DNA of 64,000 bases, from positions 62,001-126,000 of the forward strand of contig JBNKWQ010000048.1 of the NCBI GenBank assembly GCA_050299855.1, given 5' to 3'. This document shows, piece after piece, positions 52,706-62,765 of this stretch. The translations under genes were made by a program, and so were the position numbers. The stretch comes from Hahella sp050299855. Its GTDB lineage: Bacteria; Pseudomonadota; Gammaproteobacteria; Pseudomonadales; Oleiphilaceae. The stretch's first letter is position 1. Every line of letters begins with the position of its first letter. The notes under the pieces were generated by a model, which was given only the letters and a program-made list of their open reading frames with translations, was not told the DNA's origin and did no database searches.

Positions 52706-53877
52706 GCCTTGTCTCCATATGCCATTTTAAACAGCCTTTGCATGCCTTGTATTGTCTCATCCCAACTAAACTTTTCCGCATAGCTTCGAGTTGCAGGGCG
52801 ACTCGGCAACTCATCAAGCAAGCTTTGGATTGCTTCCGCTAAATCGGCAACGTTACGATTTACTAAGACGCCGGCCTCTCTTTCCTTCACTATTTCGGGC
52901 GTCCCCCAGATGTTCGTGGCGACCACAGGCGTACCGCACGCCATGGATTCCAGTAAAACATTTGCCCATCCCTCCCTACTCGAGGCTAACACTAAGGCAT
53001 CTGCAGCATTGTAGTAACGGGCGAGTTCTACTTGCCTAAGCCCACCTAAAAAGACAACTCTTTCACTAACATTAAATTTTTCAGCCAACTGCTGAAGTTT
53101 AGCAAGGTCAGGCCCTTCTCCAGCAATAAGTAGAGTCACATCTGGCACTCGAGAAATTGCCTCGATGATCAGATAGTGCCCTTTACGTTCAATTAGATGA
53201 CCAACGCTAATAATAGTCTTTCCTTTAATTCCTAGTTCTGCCCTAAGCTTTTCTCTGGAAGGCAATACTCGGAATAACTCAAGGTCGACGCCATTTCTTA
53301 ATGTGCTTACACGATGTTCCGATTCACCCAGATTGATAAGCGTCTGCCTTAATGCCTCACAGACTGTAATGGAGTGCAAACTATTCTTGGCCGCTCTCAG
53401 TATCAACTTGCGAGGTATTGAGTACTCGGGGATAAGGTTTAAATCTGTGCCTCTGGCAGTAACAAAGTATGGCAGTTTGAGCATTCTGGCAGTCCAACTG
53501 ATCGAGACACCGTCCGGATAAAAATAGTGCCCGTCAATGAAGTCAGGTTTAAATTGTGACCTGACTTTTTTCAAACAAAGCCAAATACTCAAAGCCAGAA
53601 AGAAGGGGGTAATCAACATTCCAATCTTAGGCAATACTATATATCTAGGGTGATATATCTCTATATCGTTCCACTTTTCGTACTTTGGAACCCTGGCAAA
53701 TCGCCCATATTCTCCCCAGCGACCACCTTTTAATGGGAACCAAGGTACTGGTGCGATCACCTTTACCTTGGAATCAGGGTAGGCTTCCAAATATTTCCGC
53801 AATCTAGTTTCGACGAAAATGCCGTTTTTCGGATCTTCGGAGCTTGGATACAGCGTGGAAATTGTAATGAACTGCAT
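52702..53877 (-). CDS. Glycosyltransferase family 4
   Basis: A 391-residue GT-B enzyme: TISTLYPSSEDPKNGIFVET, PYFVTARGTDLNLIPEY, VSTLRNGVDLELFRVLP, IISVGHLIERKGHYLIIEA, LLIAGEGPDLAKLQQLA and ASSREGWANVLLESMACGTP, which contains the EX7E donor motif. It overlaps the amidotransferase stop at its start (TAATG) and the next glycosyltransferase at its end, so it is co-translated. The donor sugar is not known. Confidence 0.92.
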   Translation of the reverse strand: MQFITISTLYPSSEDPKNGIFVETRLRKYLEAYPDSKVKVIAPVPWFPLKGGRWGEYGRFARVPKYEKWNDIEIYHPRYIVLPKIGMLITPFFLALSIWLCLKKVRSQFKPDFIDGHYFYPDGVSISWTARMLKLPYFVTARGTDLNLIPEYSIPRKLILRAAKNSLHSITVCEALRQTLINLGESEHRVSTLRNGVDLELFRVLPSREKLRAELGIKGKTIISVGHLIERKGHYLIIEAISRVPDVTLLIAGEGPDLAKLQQLAEKFNVSERVVFLGGLRQVELARYYNAADALVLASSREGWANVLLESMACGTPVVATNIWGTPEIVKEREAGVLVNRNVADLAEAIQSLLDELPSRPATRSYAEKFSWDETIQGMQRLFKMAYGDKA

Positions 53878-55787
53878 TATTCCGTTGCCTGGGTATATAG
53901 CTTCTTCTCAAGAAATGCCTCAAACATCAGCAATGACCATAAGGCTGCGCTATGCTCGCCTATTCCTGAAATATGTTCATTTACCAGCGTTTTTACAAAG
54001 TCCATATTGAAGATTCCAGTTTCAGCCAACCTCCCCTCAAGGAGTTTTTGGCGTAACAATTCTTTTAACGGACCTCTGAACCACTTGGAGATTGGCACAC
54101 CAAATCCCATTTTATCTCGATACAAAATATCCCATGGCAGCCTGGACTCCAGACTTTTCTTGAAGATGTATTTTCCTTCCTGGGCTTTTAACTTCAACGA
54201 CGATTTGATTTTATTAGCCCACTCTAAAAACTTATGGTCAATAATAGGCACCCTGACTTCCAGACTATGCGCCATACTTGCCCGATCCACCTTTGTTAAA
54301 ATGTCGCCAGGCAAATAGGTTTTCATGTCTATGTATTGAATGAGCGATAAAGCATCATCACCATCGAACTTTTTTTGATGTTCAGCGAAGACTTCGCTTG
54401 CATGATATCCAGATAACTTTTTCTTAAAGTCATCTGAAAAAAGCTGTTGGCGAATATGGTCAGGAATGACACAGATGCTATGCATATATGCATCGATTGA
54501 GTTTCGGGCCAGCGCTTGAAATGTGGACTTTGCTCTGAAAATCTTGGGGGCCCAGTCCAATTTAGGGTACCAATGTCCGAGGAAGCCAAATAAAGGTCCC
54601 CTGATGCTTTGAGGAATCTTCTGCCTGAGTTTTTCCTCCATCATATGCCAACGATGGCGTCTATATCCGGCAAACAATTCATCGCCACCATCACCGGAGA
54701 GGCAAACAGTGACACGCTGTTTCGCCAGCTCACAAACCCTATAGGTGGGAATTGCTGAGCTATCAGCAAATGGTTCGTCATAGAAGTCAATTAGCCGATC
54801 TACAAGACTAAAATCGTCGGCCGCAACTGTTTTCTGCTGGTGGTCGGTCTTAAACTTCGTTGCGACCATTTCTGCAAATTCTGTTTCGTTATAGCTCTTA
54901 ACATCAAACCCAATGCTACAGGTTTTTACCGGATCATCAGATAGCTCAGACATAAGCGCGACAACAGAACTGGAATCCACGCCACCACTTAAAAAAGCCC
55001 CTAATGGCACTTCGGCAACCAGACGAATATCGACGGCTTCCTTTAACCTCTTGGTGAGTTCCTCACCAATGGTTTGCTCCGACATACCGTCCGGTAGGCT
55101 TTCCTTGAAAGATGCATCCCAATATTGCACCAATTCGGTAGTTCCCTGATGGCAATCTAATTTTAAATAGTATCCAGGCGGCAGCTTATGTACCTGGTCA
55201 AAAATGGTTTTGGGATCAGGGATATACCCCAAGCAGAAGTAATCTTCGATAGCTTTAAAATTGAGTTTCTTTTCAAGCTCTGGATGCTCCATCAAAGATT
55301 TAAGTTCGGACCCAAACAATACGGAGCCGTCCTGAAGTGTCGAATAGTAAACTGGCTTGATCCCCAGACGATCCCGGGCAATAAAAACTTCGCTGGTTTT
55401 CTTATCATAGATGGCGTAAGCGAACATCCCCCTAAGACGCTGAACAGATTCAACTCCCCATGCACGCCAAGCTTGAAGAATTACTTCAGTATCAGAATGG
55501 GTTGCAAAGGTTAGCCCCAGAGCTTCCAGTTCCTCGCGGACTTCCTGAAAGTTATAGACTTCGCCGTTAAAGGCTATGATTGCATCGTCAGTTGTATTGG
55601 TGAGGGGTTGCTGTCCGGTGGTCACGTCAATAATTGAAAGTCGGCGATGCCCAAGACCAATATTGGCTTCAACATAGAGCCCACCCTCGTCAGGACCTCG
55701 GTGGTGCTGAGTTTCATTCATCCTGTGCAGGATGTCTTTATTGACGTCCAGCCCTTTCAGGTTAACGATGCCGGTAATTCCACACAT
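53877..55787 (-). CDS. asnB: XrtA/PEP-CTERM system amidotransferase, asparagine synthase type
   Basis: A 636-residue enzyme. MCGITGIVN gives the nucleophile Cys2 of a working glutaminase domain, with HHRGPDEGG and IIAFNGEVYNFQEVRE. The synthase domain has FLSGGVDSSSVVALMSE and LSGDGGDELFAGYRRH. It matches the amidotransferase always found with exosortase A, thought to amidate a sugar uronic acid or a similar carboxyl in the polymer. It contrasts with the Cys2-less paralogue at 32.5 kb. It is 35 bases from the TIGR03088-type glycosyltransferase gene and coupled to the next gene. Confidence 0.95.
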   Translation of the reverse strand: MCGITGIVNLKGLDVNKDILHRMNETQHHRGPDEGGLYVEANIGLGHRRLSIIDVTTGQQPLTNTTDDAIIAFNGEVYNFQEVREELEALGLTFATHSDTEVILQAWRAWGVESVQRLRGMFAYAIYDKKTSEVFIARDRLGIKPVYYSTLQDGSVLFGSELKSLMEHPELEKKLNFKAIEDYFCLGYIPDPKTIFDQVHKLPPGYYLKLDCHQGTTELVQYWDASFKESLPDGMSEQTIGEELTKRLKEAVDIRLVAEVPLGAFLSGGVDSSSVVALMSELSDDPVKTCSIGFDVKSYNETEFAEMVATKFKTDHQQKTVAADDFSLVDRLIDFYDEPFADSSAIPTYRVCELAKQRVTVCLSGDGGDELFAGYRRHRWHMMEEKLRQKIPQSIRGPLFGFLGHWYPKLDWAPKIFRAKSTFQALARNSIDAYMHSICVIPDHIRQQLFSDDFKKKLSGYHASEVFAEHQKKFDGDDALSLIQYIDMKTYLPGDILTKVDRASMAHSLEVRVPIIDHKFLEWANKIKSSLKLKAQEGKYIFKKSLESRLPWDILYRDKMGFGVPISKWFRGPLKELLRQKLLEGRLAETGIFNMDFVKTLVNEHISGIGEHSAALWSLLMFEAFLEKKLYTQATE

Positions 55788-55822
55788 AACTTATCTCTTG
55801 AATCCTTTAAAGTATCCCTTGT

Positions 55823-56959
55823 TCAGCGACCAGCGCAATAAAGGCCATCGTAGCGATTAACCATAACCTCCAAACTAAACTCAGTTTGGGCTCGCAACTG
55901 GGCCTTTTGCCCTAACTGATCTCTCAAATTCTTATCATTCACTATCGACAGCATGCCTTTAGCGAGAGCTTCTGGGCTATTCACATCAACGATAACCCCT
56001 GTTTCCCCCTCAGCAATCAGGTCCGCATTGCCTCCTACTCGGGTAGCAACGACTGGTAATCCCGCAGCCATAGCTTCTAAAATAGTGTTGGAAATACCTT
56101 CGGCATGGGACGGCAATACAAAGAGATCAAAGCCTGCCAATACAGCAGGGATATCACTTTGGTTCCCTAGAAACTTTACCTTATCGCCGATATCCAATTG
56201 TTCAGCCAGGGCACTCAGCCTGCTTAATTCATCGCCTTCCCCCGCAATTTGCAGTTCAAGGTTATCTATTTGCGGTGAGACATTCTGTAAAAGATTTTTA
56301 AAAGCTCTTAATAAGACGGAATGCCCCTTTATTGGCGCTAGTCTGCCGACACAACCAATAACCAGCTTGTCTTCATTAATTTCCTGATTCGATTTTTGTT
56401 TAACGTTTGAAAACCGACTCAAGTCCACGCCATTACAAATTCTCGTGACCTTATCCCTTTTTATCCCAACTCGCTCTAGTAAATAGCGCTCCTGCTCTTT
56501 AGATAAAGCGACGAACAGGTGAATAAAATTACCTACAAGGCGTCTCAGCCTCTGATATTTTTTTACAGAACCATCTGGGTCATTAATATCCCAACCGTGC
56601 TCTCCGTGTATTCTGCGCCTGATTCCAGAAAGATAGCCCGGCAGATTCATTTCAAGTGTTGCCAGATTTCGGGTATGCATAATGTCCGGCTTAAGCTTTC
56701 TCAATAACCGAAACATACGAACAAACACTCCGAAATCCTTCCCAGCCTTTTTATCCAGGCTATAAATAGGCACCTCTACATTAAGGCGGGCGGCAAACTC
56801 CGGGTCATATCCCTGCATGGTAACGATTACATGCTGGTACTTTTCCTGAGGCAGGTGATTTATCAAATTTACCAGGCCATTTTCAAGCCCGCCTGTGGCA
56901 AAGCGATGAATAACGTGGCAAACCTTAATTTTTTTTGCTGGGGGGGAGGCTAAAGTCAC
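55823..56959 (-). CDS. XrtA/PEP-CTERM system glycosyltransferase, TIGR03088 type
   Basis: A 378-residue GT4 enzyme: VCHVIHRFATGGLENGLVN is the hallmark start of this exosortase-associated family, IMHTRNLATLEMNLPGY and VTRICNGVDLSRFSN follow, and SHAEGISNTILEAMAAGLP has the EX7E donor site. The start is GTG sharing GTGA with the exosortase stop. Its family is restricted to XrtA loci. The sugar added is unknown. Confidence 0.95.
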   Translation of the reverse strand: MTLASPPAKKIKVCHVIHRFATGGLENGLVNLINHLPQEKYQHVIVTMQGYDPEFAARLNVEVPIYSLDKKAGKDFGVFVRMFRLLRKLKPDIMHTRNLATLEMNLPGYLSGIRRRIHGEHGWDINDPDGSVKKYQRLRRLVGNFIHLFVALSKEQERYLLERVGIKRDKVTRICNGVDLSRFSNVKQKSNQEINEDKLVIGCVGRLAPIKGHSVLLRAFKNLLQNVSPQIDNLELQIAGEGDELSRLSALAEQLDIGDKVKFLGNQSDIPAVLAGFDLFVLPSHAEGISNTILEAMAAGLPVVATRVGGNADLIAEGETGVIVDVNSPEALAKGMLSIVNDKNLRDQLGQKAQLRAQTEFSLEVMVNRYDGLYCAGR

Positions 56960-58509
56960 GAAGACCTCGCCAATAAATAGCTATAGACGTCGGCAAGATC
57001 TTTATCTGTGTGGTACTTGAGTTGGCCTTCATCGCCAACTGAGTCAATAGAAAAGAGCACACGGACGGGCTGCGGTCTATTAAGCAGCCTGTTACTTGTC
57101 TCAATGAACTTAAGTTTTGCGAAGCTATTTACAGGCTTATTATTGACTAGTAAGAAATATGAAACTGAATAATAGCTAATGCCATGGCGCACTTTCCCCT
57201 GCCAAACCTTAACGGCCTTACCATCCAGATCCACCATTCTTTCACGCTGGCTTAGCAGTACGGATTCTCTATTCCCTGGGCGCACCAGCGCGTTGCGTGT
57301 GCTAACAAGTTCGTTACCCTGCTCTGAGGTGCCATAGGTCATAAGCAAAAGATGTAAATTACTTCCACTTGTGGATTCAAGAGTGGCCACTTCTGCTTGG
57401 TCTCCTGGTAGAAAATCAGGAGCCCAACTTAATCTTTCCTCACTGCTAATTGAATTTTCAGTATTGGACTTCAATTCGTAAAGTTCAAAGACTGGTGTCG
57501 GTAGGTCAGCATAAAAATTAATGGTTTTAACCCAGGCAACAGGTACTGCGACAACTATGACTAACGCTGCCAATGTCTTTAGAGTAGAACCGAGTTTTAG
57601 TGCTTTTACAGGGACAGTTTCAGAAGCACTTGTTGCTACCTCCGGTTCAGGATCCTGCCACCTACGGCCTGCCCAAAATAAACCAAAAACGACAATACCA
57701 AAGAAAAGCCAACCATAGATCAGATGGTCAACACCTGTAGCCAAAGTCATACCGCTGTAATGACCTAGCAAAACAATTATCACAGCCCGCAATCCGTTAG
57801 CGATAATCGGCACTATGGCCGAAACCAGTAGAAAGATAAGCTGCTTCGAATGCTTACTATAATTGAGCAGCGCGTACACGTAGCCCAAGGTTACTGAAGC
57901 CATCAGATAACGCACACCACTACAGGCCTCTACCACAGACCAATTACCTGTAGACATCGTAAAATGATTACCTTCCCGATATATCGGGAAACTTAGGGCT
58001 CTGAGCGTACCGACCGTAAAATCTGCCGTCACATCAACAAGATAAGGGACAACCTCATCTCCAAAGGGAGTAAGGAAAACCAGAAAAACCACATAAGGCC
58101 AGGATTGTCTAACCAGATTCATGCCCAAAAGGGCCAACGTGGCGGCGAGGAAAACTCCCACAAATCCAGCGTGTATAAAGATATTGATCTCTGCCACAAC
58201 CCCCGTTAGCCACAGCAGCAAAGGAGGCACCACCAGCAAAACCATACGTATATCGGGTTGGGCCGTCGATGTTAAATGATCCCTGCGACTGTAAAGAAGA
58301 TAAAACATGATTGGGAGTATGAAAAAACAATGGCTGTAGGTTTCAGAACTACGCCATACAGCAATAATATCCACCACCGAAGTCCAGAATAAAGGCACCA
58401 ATATGGTTAACGCGACTATTACAGCAATGACGACTTGCTGGTATCCTGGCAACTTCTGCCATGGGAGGTGAACTGGACTATCCATTACATACTCATCCAA
58501 ATTTGGCAC
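56956..58509 (-). CDS. xrtA: Exosortase A fused to an EpsI-type domain
   Basis: A ~517-residue integral membrane transpeptidase-like protease. After several membrane helices, the periplasmic active site shows Cys196 (VEACSGVRYL), Arg241 (ANGLRAV) and His262 (DHLIYGW). The last ~190 residues, after another helix (LAALVIVVAVPVAWV), form the EpsI domain (YYSVSYFLL), as usual for XrtA. It should cut the PEP-CTERM tail of the protein encoded at 25.1-26.0 kb. The frame is open to an ATG at 58545, but GGAAGG lies before the GTG at 58509, so that start is preferred. Confidence 0.94.
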   Translation of the reverse strand: MPNLDEYVMDSPVHLPWQKLPGYQQVVIAVIVALTILVPLFWTSVVDIIAVWRSSETYSHCFFILPIMFYLLYSRRDHLTSTAQPDIRMVLLVVPPLLLWLTGVVAEINIFIHAGFVGVFLAATLALLGMNLVRQSWPYVVFLVFLTPFGDEVVPYLVDVTADFTVGTLRALSFPIYREGNHFTMSTGNWSVVEACSGVRYLMASVTLGYVYALLNYSKHSKQLIFLLVSAIVPIIANGLRAVIIVLLGHYSGMTLATGVDHLIYGWLFFGIVVFGLFWAGRRWQDPEPEVATSASETVPVKALKLGSTLKTLAALVIVVAVPVAWVKTINFYADLPTPVFELYELKSNTENSISSEERLSWAPDFLPGDQAEVATLESTSGSNLHLLLMTYGTSEQGNELVSTRNALVRPGNRESVLLSQRERMVDLDGKAVKVWQGKVRHGISYYSVSYFLLVNNKPVNSFAKLKFIETSNRLLNRPQPVRVLFSIDSVGDEGQLKYHTDKDLADVYSYLLARSS

Positions 58510-58513
58510 ATAA

Positions 58514-59728
58514 TCACCTTCCGCGCCCATCAACCAAAATTTCATCCAACAGTCTCAGGTGACTTTGCCAGGAAAAATTCTGGACAACAAAATTCCTGTA
58601 ATCGGCTACATCTTCCTCACCAGTATCTGAACCAAGTGCCTTGATGCACTTATCAGTAAAGATTTTCGGTGAATCTGCAACGACATTCGGTAGTTGATCA
58701 GCGCTAGCGATACCCTCCATTGCCTCAGGTGAAGCAACAACAGTCCCGGCCATTGCAAGTGCCTCCAGCACCTTATTCTGAATACCCCTGGCAATACGTA
58801 AAGGTGCAACAATGCACTTTGCATAACGGACATATGGCCTAATATCTTTAACAGCACCGGTAACCGTTACACCGTCTATGCGAGCAAGGGACTTAACTTT
58901 TTCTGAGGGGCGTATTCCAACAATATAAAACTCAGCTTTAGGATTTTGCCTCCTGATATCTGCGAAGCAATTATCCACAAACCAACAAACGGCATCCACA
59001 TTCGCCCAATAGTCCATTGCCCCCGTAAACACCATGACTGACTCACTATGGTAGGGATTATCCATAGGGATTTCCGGATCAAAAAACTCCGTATCAACAC
59101 CGTTGGAGAGAGATCTAACCTTGTTTGCCAATCCTGGCAGCACTTTATTAAACAAGGCAGCTTCTTGAGGACTCACAAACAAGCTCAGATCAAATTCACG
59201 ACAAACCTGCTTTTCGAAAATTCGTAACTGCCGGGCTTCGTATGCATAGAGCCATGACATTGGGGCTTTTTTCTGCTCGGCGTACTGCTCCCACTTTTCA
59301 GAATCCACATCGACAAAATCCATTATCCTCGTAATATGCGCGTATTTTTTGCCTACCAGAAACTGCGCCATTGGTGACGAAAAAAGAACGACTTTCTTGA
59401 TATGATCCTTAAAGATCTTCTTGTCTATCCATTGCTGAGCTTGCCTGGACCGATAAAATTGGTTTGAAAGTGGCGTTTTGACCACCACCCCCAACAAACT
59501 CAGAATCTTTCTGAACAGAGGTCTGATTGAAATTACTTCATAATCGACACAGTAATCAGCCAATTTTCCGATGTATTTTTCATCTTCCGGATCATCTATA
59601 AATGTTAATAAATGGACGTTATACCGACTAGCTAAGTGCTTGAGTATATTGAAGGATCTTATTTTATCACCCTTATTGGGTGGATAAGGTATCCGGTGGC
59701 ACACATAAAGTACGTCTTCCTTGTGCAT
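58514..59728 (-). CDS. XrtA/PEP-CTERM system glycosyltransferase, TIGR03087 type
   Basis: A 404-residue GT4-like enzyme: VLYVCHRIPYPPNKGDKIRS is the signature start of this exosortase-associated family, then FSSPMAQFLVG, VRSLSNGVDTEFFDP, VMVFTGAMDYWANVDAVCWF and APLRIARGIQNKVLEALAMA. Its stop is four bases before the likely GTG start of xrtA, whose ribosome binding site is in its last codons, and its start is seven bases after the FemAB stop; the genes form one operon. Confidence 0.95.
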   Translation of the reverse strand: MHKEDVLYVCHRIPYPPNKGDKIRSFNILKHLASRYNVHLLTFIDDPEDEKYIGKLADYCVDYEVISIRPLFRKILSLLGVVVKTPLSNQFYRSRQAQQWIDKKIFKDHIKKVVLFSSPMAQFLVGKKYAHITRIMDFVDVDSEKWEQYAEQKKAPMSWLYAYEARQLRIFEKQVCREFDLSLFVSPQEAALFNKVLPGLANKVRSLSNGVDTEFFDPEIPMDNPYHSESVMVFTGAMDYWANVDAVCWFVDNCFADIRRQNPKAEFYIVGIRPSEKVKSLARIDGVTVTGAVKDIRPYVRYAKCIVAPLRIARGIQNKVLEALAMAGTVVASPEAMEGIASADQLPNVVADSPKIFTDKCIKALGSDTGEEDVADYRNFVVQNFSWQSHLRLLDEILVDGRGR

Positions 59729-59735
59729 ATCGGAA

Positions 59736-60761
59736 CTACCCCAAAAACTTCGATACCAACGGGCCGAGCAACTGGCTTAGCCAAAGAGGAAGCTTTTGCC
59801 AGGTTTCCACCATTAACCGGTACTTTGGGTTGAGCGGATTCAGATCTGGCAACGTATCTGACTTAACGAGAAAGTACTGATAGTGCAGCGGTGTCTCTTC
59901 AAATCCCCAATGGCGTTTGTAGTTATAAGGGCCCGTCTCTTTCTTGCTTCTGCCAAAGTCATATTTCTTGAATCCTTTTCTTCCGGCACGACACATCTGC
60001 TCGAAATACATATAGTCCATGGCTTTTGACTGGCGGCTCTCAGGGAGCCCGCCCCCATAATATGGGAGCACTGTATCCTTATGGTAAAAACTCATTAAGG
60101 CACAATGAAGCTCCCCATCTTTTTTTACAGACACGAGCTCACAATCATCGCCAAACTCCTGCCGAAGTTCATTGAAATACCGCTTTGAAAACACGGGGGT
60201 ACCCAGATTTCTTACGCTAGTGGAATAAGCATGAAAAAATTCATCGATTTTATCCGGAAATTCAACGGTAAGTCCGTTTTTCAAACACTTTCTGACGACG
60301 GCTCGCTGTTTATATTTAACGGCGGCAAGATTTTCCTCGTCAGTGGGATGCAATTCACGGATAAACGTTGCATGGATTGACTTTACCGGCCAGTCTTCAC
60401 GAGTTGGCTTAATGTTTCGGATTTCCAAATGATCAACATTTAATTTCTTTGCCAAGTCCGCAGCATAATCTTCCAGCGCCCTTACAACCTCAGCCGATTC
60501 ACCAAGTGCACCGCCGTATACACAAAACGGCACAGAAACCAACGAGTGGCCAAACAACCAGCTTTTTACTTCAAACAACGGCAGTACGCCACAGATGGCA
60601 CCGTCTTGTTCAGCAACTAAATAATGAGGCTGGTGGCCAAAAGCTTTTTTAATTACGCGATACCAACCTGCACGATGGCAAAAAGTACTCTGATCATGAT
60701 TCGCTATGTATTTATCCCAACTGACTAGGTCATGCTCCCCGATGACTCTTATCGCAACCAC
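59736..60761 (-). CDS. FemAB-like XrtA/PEP-CTERM system-associated protein
   Basis: A 341-residue protein of the FemAB double-GNAT fold: GWYRVIKKAFGHQPHYLVAE, ICGVLPLFEVKSWLFGHSLV and VPFCVYGGALGES in the first half, then YKQRAVVRKCLKNGL, LPYYGGGLPESRQSKAMDY and FDFGRSKKETGPYNYKRHWG-like segments in the second. It matches the FemAB family specific to exosortase A loci. It may transfer an aminoacyl or acyl group. The start is GTG sharing one base with the deacetylase stop (TAGTG). Two further, more diverged FemAB-like genes lie at 40.8-43.0 kb. Confidence 0.92.
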   Translation of the reverse strand: MVAIRVIGEHDLVSWDKYIANHDQSTFCHRAGWYRVIKKAFGHQPHYLVAEQDGAICGVLPLFEVKSWLFGHSLVSVPFCVYGGALGESAEVVRALEDYAADLAKKLNVDHLEIRNIKPTREDWPVKSIHATFIRELHPTDEENLAAVKYKQRAVVRKCLKNGLTVEFPDKIDEFFHAYSTSVRNLGTPVFSKRYFNELRQEFGDDCELVSVKKDGELHCALMSFYHKDTVLPYYGGGLPESRQSKAMDYMYFEQMCRAGRKGFKKYDFGRSKKETGPYNYKRHWGFEETPLHYQYFLVKSDTLPDLNPLNPKYRLMVETWQKLPLWLSQLLGPLVSKFLG

Positions 60762-61609
60762 TACTTCAATGCTCCTTGTACTTCAAAAACTTTATCCATT
60801 CGGCCCCATTTAAAGTCGGTCATCAAATTGACAAGGCGATTTTGCTGCCGCTTGAGATTAAGGTAGTGCCGAAATGCAGATTTCGCTGAGATACCCTTTT
60901 GCCTTGGCTGCTCTGGATCTATTTCCCATGGATGCATATAAAAAATAGCAGAAGAGTTTTCATCCCTAACGAACTTGTTAACTAGAAAACGACTTATAAA
61001 ATAAGGATATAGACGAAAATATCCGCCACCTGAGATCGGCATGGTTTTACTTCCTAACTTCAAAGTAGTCAGAGGGATTTCGATGAGCCCATTATCCAGT
61101 TTGTATTTAAATCTAGGCCAATCAGGTACACCATAGAGATCATGTTTAACGGGATATGTACTGGAACTATACACAAAGCCCAAATCAACAAGCTCATCAA
61201 ATACCCACCGATTGGAATCATTAACAGAAAAACTGGGAGCTCGGTAACCGATCACTTTTTCTCCGGAGATATCCTCCAGCAACTTCTTGGACCTGTCGAC
61301 ATCTTGCCGGAACTCAGAGCGGGACTGTTCAGTGGCTCTACCATGCTGATAACCATGACTCGCCAGCTCGTGACCACGGTTAACAATGTCCTTAATTAGA
61401 CCCGGAGTCCTCTCAGCAACCCATCCGAGAGTAAAAAAAGTTGCTTTGGTGTCATGCAGGTCAAATAGATCAAGTAAACGACGTGTATTTTGTTCTACCC
61501 TAAGCGGCAGGCTATCCCAACTGGATTTTTTGATTACATCTTCAAATGCAGAAACATGGAAGTAGTCTTCCACATCGATAGTCATTGCATGCGCAAAGGT
61601 TTTATCCAT
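60761..61609 (-). CDS. XrtA system polysaccharide deacetylase
   Basis: A ~282-residue NodB-type deacetylase with the family opening AMTIDVEDYFHVSAFED, where the first Asp is the catalytic base. HDTKATFFTLGWVAERTP, HELASHGYQHGRATEQSR (metal His residues), VIGYRAPSFSVNDSNRWV and FYMHPWEIDPEQPR follow. The family is typical of exosortase A loci. The frame opens at an ATG at 61627, inside the end of wecB; ATGs at 61618 and 61609 are alternatives. I used 61609, which gives the usual short leader before the domain, but the choice is not firm. Confidence 0.9.
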   Translation of the reverse strand: MDKTFAHAMTIDVEDYFHVSAFEDVIKKSSWDSLPLRVEQNTRRLLDLFDLHDTKATFFTLGWVAERTPGLIKDIVNRGHELASHGYQHGRATEQSRSEFRQDVDRSKKLLEDISGEKVIGYRAPSFSVNDSNRWVFDELVDLGFVYSSSTYPVKHDLYGVPDWPRFKYKLDNGLIEIPLTTLKLGSKTMPISGGGYFRLYPYFISRFLVNKFVRDENSSAIFYMHPWEIDPEQPRQKGISAKSAFRHYLNLKRQQNRLVNLMTDFKWGRMDKVFEVQGALK

Positions 61610-62765
61610 GGAATACATTCGCTCCATTTTTCAACCATTGAGCAATAACATCAACAATACGGTCTGCGGCGTGACCATCCCATAAATCAGGACGTCTACC
61701 TGCTTTACCTTGTCCAGACAAGATTTCGTCAAATGTCGTTTGCATCAGATCAGCATCCGTTCCAACAATGACGTTGGTACCCTCTTCTACAGTAACCCAT
61801 CGTTCAGTGTTTTCCCGCAACGTAATGCAGGGTACGCCCAACGCCGTCGTTTCTTCCTGTATTCCACCTGAATCAGTCAAAACAGCGGTAGCATTCGACA
61901 TGAATGCCAGAGAATCCAGATATCCCATCGGCGAAGTTGTAAATATGTTAGGCACCTGTAATAAGTGCTCTAAACCGAATTTGGCTATATTGTTCTTTGT
62001 TCTTGGGTGAATCGCAAAAATTACAGGTACCTTATCTGAAACTTTCCGGATACCTGATAACAGACGCTCCAGAATCTCAGCATTATCGACATTGGACGGT
62101 CGATGCATGGTTACAAATACAAACTTTCCGTTGGCGTCATCAATTTTAGATTTTGCATTTTCAATGCCTGTATTGCTCAAAGCTTCATCAATGCCAGGTG
62201 CAATCTCTTTGAATTTCAATAATGTATCAATCATCACGTTGCCAACAAAATGAATTAGGTCCGGAGCAACACCTTCGGCAACAAGATTGGCATCACCCAG
62301 TTTCTCTGTTGTAAACAGCAACTGAGATATTCTGTCTGTCAGCAAACGGTTAATTTCTTCAGGCATCTTGAGATCATTGCTTCTCAAGCCTGCTTCGACA
62401 TGGATAACCGGGATATGAAGCTTAACCGCAACCAACGCACAGGCAATGGTGGAATTAACATCACCAACAACCAAAACGGCATCCGGCAGCTGTTCCATCA
62501 CAACTTTTTCAAACTTAATCATGATATTAGCTGTCTGTTCCGCATGACTACCGCCCCTGACCTCTAGGTCGATATCCGGGACAGGTATTCCAAGTTGATC
62601 AAACAACAGAGTCTTCATAGCATGATCGTAATGCTGTCCGGTATGTAACAACACCACATCAATTTCAGGTGCTCTTGCCTTAAATGACTCTATAATTGGA
62701 GATATTTTCATGAAATTGGGACGAGCGCCCACAATACACATGACTTTAAATTGCTGATCGGCCAT
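61602..62765 (-). CDS. wecB: UDP-N-acetylglucosamine 2-epimerase (non-hydrolysing)
   Basis: A 387-residue cytoplasmic enzyme making UDP-ManNAc from UDP-GlcNAc. VGARPNFMKISPIIESF, LLHTGQHYDHAMKTLL, HVEAGLRSNDLKMPEEINR, VTMHRPSNVDN, LTDSGGIQEETTALGVP and LRENTERWVTVEEGTN are the classic blocks. Length and motifs are complete. It starts the 12-gene minus-strand series of the XrtA locus and is divergent from the export gene, with a 347-base gap between. A ManNAc-type sugar in the polymer is therefore likely. Confidence 0.95.
   Translation of the reverse strand: MADQQFKVMCIVGARPNFMKISPIIESFKARAPEIDVVLLHTGQHYDHAMKTLLFDQLGIPVPDIDLEVRGGSHAEQTANIMIKFEKVVMEQLPDAVLVVGDVNSTIACALVAVKLHIPVIHVEAGLRSNDLKMPEEINRLLTDRISQLLFTTEKLGDANLVAEGVAPDLIHFVGNVMIDTLLKFKEIAPGIDEALSNTGIENAKSKIDDANGKFVFVTMHRPSNVDNAEILERLLSGIRKVSDKVPVIFAIHPRTKNNIAKFGLEHLLQVPNIFTTSPMGYLDSLAFMSNATAVLTDSGGIQEETTALGVPCITLRENTERWVTVEEGTNVIVGTDADLMQTTFDEILSGQGKAGRRPDLWDGHAADRIVDVIAQWLKNGANVFHG

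Noticed and set aside
55953..56387. 144-codon plus-strand frame
   Set aside because: Antisense to a well-supported TIGR03088-type glycosyltransferase; Ser/Pro-rich composition is typical of a shadow frame.
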